In this document: in pieces, positions 38,321 to 41,141 of the stretch
Layout of the letters: every line of letters begins with the position of its first letter
How positions within the stretch are numbered: position 1 is the stretch's first letter
NCBI GenBank assembly: GCA_902796155.1
Contig: CADBNZ010000008.1
Span: 1-41,141 of the forward strand
Reading direction: 5' to 3'
Length of the DNA: 41,141 nucleotides
Source: an uncultured Pseudomonadota bacterium
GTDB taxonomy: Bacteria > Pseudomonadota > Alphaproteobacteria > UBA3830
The notes under the pieces: generated by a model
Told to the model about the DNA's origin: nothing
Seen by the model: the letters and a program-made list of their open reading frames with translations, nothing else
Database searches by the model: none
Position numbers and translations under genes: made by a program

Positions 38321-40663
38321 TCACGATCTTTTCGTCTTTTTTGTTGATCTATTTTGTGTTCCAGAAGTACCATTAGCAGACGTTGCGCTGTTTTTTTGCT
38401 TCTTTTTCTTTTTTGCTGACTGCTGTTGAGTTCCGGAAGATGCCCCTGAGCTGCCATTACTAGATGCAGAGCTACCTTTTTTCTTCGTTTTCTTTCTTCT
38501 GCTTTGATTGTTACTATTTGATGTATCGTTCTGCGTGCCTGCCGATTGTCTCGAACTATCATTGTCAGAATATGCTAAAGAATTTTCATTTTTTGAAGCC
38601 GCTTTTGATTTTATTCCACTGGCAATCGATGATATAAGCGAAGTTAATGGTTGAGCGGCGTTTTTGATAGCTTCTGCTGAATTTGCCACCTGAGATGCAG
38701 TATTTGCGGCTGTCGCGACAGCGTTATTCGCAGCGTTAACTGCTGTAGTAGCCGCTCCTACAGCTGTGTTGGTAACATTTTCCACTGCTCCTGTTGCAGC
38801 ATTTGCTGCTGTAGATACTGCCGAAGTAGCTGTTCCTGTTGCTTTTGCCACAGCCTCTGTGGCAGCGTTTGTTACACCAGGAGCGGTTGTAGCCCCTGCA
38901 GCAGCGGCAGCGGCTCCAGCTGCCAAACCTTCAGCGGCGGAAGTAGCAGGCCTCATTTGGCTGGTTGTTGGGTCTTTTACATACCCATAAGGAGCGCTTG
39001 GATCAGATCCTATAGGTACTAGCTGTCCTTGAGTGTTCATGACCATCTGTTGTCCGCCAGATCCTGCGATTCCGTTTGTTCCGTTGCCAAATATATTGTT
39101 ACCCGCGCCGAATATTCCTCCCAATCCGCCTCCTGTTAATCTATTAGCAATAGTTCTCAATTGGTCAGCTCCGACTGGACTGGGATTTCCATTTCTCATC
39201 ATTTCGTTATTGCCATATGGACTTCCGTAATAACCTCCGCCAGAATCATCATAGCCACCTCCGGAACCGTAGCTTCGGATTCCGTTATTGCCACCTCCAC
39301 CGCGATTGTCATCACCACCACCGAAGAGTGACATCACTCCTCTTTCTAAGACTCCTTTTATGCCACCAGCGCCGAATGCTCCTCCGTAAGAATCTCGGGA
39401 ACGCAAGCAATCTTCACAAACACCGCGCATCCCTTGGCCCCTTATTTGAAATACGAATTTTGGTCTCATACATATGATACATTCGCCATCTACCATACCC
39501 GCAGACATTTTTGAAACGCGATTTTCGTCCAAAACTCCCAAATTCCTGAGATATTCTATGGTTTCATTAACTACACTTGCATAAGCCTGCTGACTCATGC
39601 CACCATTTCCGTATTGAGGCATCATTGAAGCATTGCCCATCTGCCAGTAAGCACCGTTATTCATATCATTTATACCATATTGTCCAGCTTGTAATGGCTG
39701 ATTTGGTTGGCTGTAAGGATATTGATTGGCTAAAGAACTAGGATCCATTGTAGCCAGTTGATTTTGCTGATCAAGAGCTGGATATTGCGGAGTTTGAGGC
39801 AGGGCAGGGTACTGCAAATTATCTGGGTATGTAGGAAGAACATTCACATCTCCTGTAGGTGCAGTAGGAAGTGATGTTGCTGGCAGTTGCTGTTCCATAG
39901 GAACTTGAGCTGCTTCGATATCTGTCATTTCATCTTCTGTTTCTTCATTTTCGTTATTAAAATCGTCTTCCTCTGATTGATCCTCTTCCTCTTCTTCCTC
40001 GTCAGATTCATCATAATCATCCGACTCATCACTTTCATCGTTTGTATCATAATTGTCAGATTCATCGCCATATGATGAATCATCGTATTCTTCCCAGTCA
40101 TCTAAAGATCTTACATGATGACGTTGACCATCGAAATCTGCTGAATCATCTCCTTCGCTCATGATATCTGAGGAGAATTCGTCTTCTTCATATTCGTTTT
40201 CATTTTCTGAAACAGATGATTCTGCATTTTCGTTGTAGAAGTGTACACCTCTTAGATCCAGAGCATATTTTCCTCTGACTGTCTCATTTTTAGTAATGGT
40301 ATTTGAACGACTATTTCTCTGCTCATTTTCTGTTTCTTCGTCACCATAGTTGTGATCAGAGGAAGGCGACCTATATTCTTCTGCTTGTCGACTGTATTCA
40401 CCATTTTCGAGACCATGCTTACAGAATTGACACCCATTTTTGTTGTTTTGCCTGGTAAAATGGTCGTCTCTTTTATTAGAGTGTCCGCAAAAATTACACT
40501 TGTCGTCAGTCGATTTTCCTGAAGATACCCTACTTTGTCTACTGTTATTATGCCCGCAAAATGAGCATGTATTTGATGCTCTTGAGTCAGCAAAAATACG
40601 TTCGGTATGTGTTGCAATACCGCTTATTACGAACATAACCATAAGACAACAGAATATTCGCAC
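38321..40663 (-). CDS. Secreted mosaic low-complexity protein with Cys/His knuckles
   Basis: The product is 780 residues. Residues 1-25 form a signal peptide (MRIFCCLMVMFVISGIATHT, cut near FADS). Three near-identical knuckles follow at Cys 33/36-His 38, Cys 56/59-His 61 and Cys 78/81-His 83, read as CxFC(G/K)H with spacings of 23 and 22 residues. Residues about 156-250 are strongly acidic (Asp, Glu, Ser), and 250-350 are Pro/Gln/Tyr-rich. A fourth Cys site, CIIC at 395-398 and CEDC at 416-419, matches a C-x2-C-x17-C-x2-C zinc finger, reminiscent of the ClpX zinc domain. Residues 445-535 are Gly-rich, 575-670 are Ala/Thr/Asn-rich with helix-like repeats, and the end (721-780) is Lys/Ser-rich. 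No overall family is recognised. Export with so many disordered segments suggests a host- or matrix-facing protein; that is an inference. Confidence 0.75.
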   Translation of the reverse strand: MRIFCCLMVMFVISGIATHTERIFADSRASNTCSFCGHNNSRQSRVSSGKSTDDKCNFCGHSNKRDDHFTRQNNKNGCQFCKHGLENGEYSRQAEEYRSPSSDHNYGDEETENEQRNSRSNTITKNETVRGKYALDLRGVHFYNENAESSVSENENEYEEDEFSSDIMSEGDDSADFDGQRHHVRSLDDWEEYDDSSYGDESDNYDTNDESDESDDYDESDEEEEEEDQSEEDDFNNENEETEDEMTDIEAAQVPMEQQLPATSLPTAPTGDVNVLPTYPDNLQYPALPQTPQYPALDQQNQLATMDPSSLANQYPYSQPNQPLQAGQYGINDMNNGAYWQMGNASMMPQYGNGGMSQQAYASVVNETIEYLRNLGVLDENRVSKMSAGMVDGECIICMRPKFVFQIRGQGMRGVCEDCLRSRDSYGGAFGAGGIKGVLERGVMSLFGGGDDNRGGGGNNGIRSYGSGGGYDDSGGGYYGSPYGNNEMMRNGNPSPVGADQLRTIANRLTGGGLGGIFGAGNNIFGNGTNGIAGSGGQQMVMNTQGQLVPIGSDPSAPYGYVKDPTTSQMRPATSAAEGLAAGAAAAAAGATTAPGVTNAATEAVAKATGTATSAVSTAANAATGAVENVTNTAVGAATTAVNAANNAVATAANTASQVANSAEAIKNAAQPLTSLISSIASGIKSKAASKNENSLAYSDNDSSRQSAGTQNDTSNSNNQSRRKKTKKKGSSASSNGSSGASSGTQQQSAKKKKKQKNSATSANGTSGTQNRSTKKTKRS

Positions 40664-41141
40664 TCTTTTTCACACAAGTTCTATCCTTGGTTCGATTATT
40701 TCATATATTGATTTAATTTTTATTAAATTGCGTTTTTTTGACTGAATTACGCAATTATTGTTGGATCTTTAAAAAGATAAAATTATTAGCACTAAATCAA
40801 ATGATGAAAAAAAGCTAAAAAGATCCAAGAAAAGGTATTTTGATCGTTTTACGTAATGTAGACTTAACTTCAAATACCTAGTTACCGCTTTTTGATAACA
40901 AATTATTTAAATGTAAGTCATTTAAGGTCTTCAAACAATAAACACAAATCAACAAAAGCCAGCAAGAGCGCGCATAGTTTCATTTGTGGCTATAAAATAA
41001 CGCAAGTAAACCGCATATCCCTGTGATAGCTCTATTTATACCAGCAAAGTTTGTAAACAGCTACCCACCAGCTAAGCTGGTGGTTCTGCATATGCGCCTA
41101 TAAGGCTAGGGTACTAGCCTTCGCCTTAAGGGCGTACCGTA
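40664..41141. other. Gene-free right edge with a hairpin run
   Basis: The first 380 bases are AT-rich and show nothing firm apart from where the promoter of the 780-residue gene should lie. From 41065 three inverted repeats follow in close order (listed separately). No ORF of significance is visible to the edge. Confidence 0.5.
41065..41134. repeat. Consecutive hairpins, possible mobile-element end or structured RNA
   Basis: Hairpin 1: CCACCAGC / GCTGGTGG with a 3-base loop (41065-41083). Hairpin 2: AAGGCTAG / CTAGCCTT with loop GGTA (41102-41121). Hairpin 3: CGCC...GGGCG (41122-41134) with one bulge. A small GCCT / AGGC pair also lies at 41096-41106. Perfect hairpins so close to each other recall the ends of IS200/IS605-type elements or the scaffold RNA next to TnpB, but no transposase lies within the window. 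Confidence 0.5.

Noticed and set aside
38720-38960. Ala-rich repeats in the 780-residue gene considered as tandem DNA repeats or a CRISPR array.
   Set aside because: The unit length is irregular, there are no identical spaced repeats, and the pattern is a coding bias for Ala/Thr/Asn. No CRISPR array was seen anywhere in the window.

Overview
The window looks like a chromosomal segment of an AT-rich alphaproteobacterium, probably a host-associated or intracellular lineage (Holosporales- or Rickettsiales-like). This is an inference. It rests on the low GC content, the alphaproteobacterial character of the sigma-32, AspRS and ThuEFG-like proteins, dispersed palindromic repeats of the 'HSERSEESS' reading type, a decayed accessory gene, and many secreted low-complexity proteins without recognisable relatives. 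No 16S rRNA or other decisive taxonomic marker is present.

Layout. (1) Positions 1-6042 are an accessory region. It holds the tail of an unrecognised gene, a G/C-tract spacer, a broken superfamily 1 helicase with a Vsr/DUF559-like nuclease end (496-4830, minus strand; three frameshifts and one nonsense codon), and a lone phage Nu1-like terminase small subunit (5115-5534). The region ends at the 3' side of a tRNA-Ser(UGA) gene, the usual position for integrated elements. (2) Positions 6043-16482 hold core genes mixed with exported unknowns: an MHS-type MFS transporter, rpoH, the overlapping pair alaS-rluC, pgk, two small secreted proteins (12478-13053 and 14734-15474), and an orphan TadE-like pseudopilin. 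(3) Positions 16723-25225 hold tRNA-Pro(CGG), rpoC and rpoB. The rpoBC pair is not preceded by rplJL, as it is in most bacteria. (4) Positions 25226-28374 hold a repeat cluster, an outer-membrane beta-barrel protein with a clear terminator, a stand-alone 5'-3' exonuclease of the PolA N-terminal type, secB, and a second repeat cluster. (5) Positions 28375-33327 form a tight minus-strand unit, aspS-thuE-thuF-thuG-like, encoding aspartyl-tRNA synthetase and a sugar ABC importer whose ATPase is not in the window. (6) Positions 33450-36835 hold a third repeat cluster and the glmU-glmS pair for UDP-GlcNAc synthesis. (7) Positions 36978-40663 hold two convergent genes for exported or membrane proteins of unusual composition. 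One has an N-terminal anchor, a SPOR-like domain and a Thr-rich tail. The other is a 780-residue secreted mosaic with Cys/His knuckles, an acidic tract, Gly-rich and Ala-rich stretches and a Lys-rich tail. (8) Positions 40664-41141 have no gene but end in a run of perfect hairpins that may be the edge of an IS200/IS605-like element or a structured RNA.

The housekeeping genes cover translation (alaS, aspS, rluC, two tRNAs), transcription (rpoB, rpoC, rpoH), glycolysis (pgk), cell-wall precursor supply (glmS, glmU) and protein export (secB). The best candidates for undescribed biology are the 780-residue Cys-knuckle mosaic protein, its SPOR-like convergent neighbour, the orphan pseudopilin and the hairpin cluster at the right edge. 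The helicase-nuclease is defence-like in architecture but appears dead.
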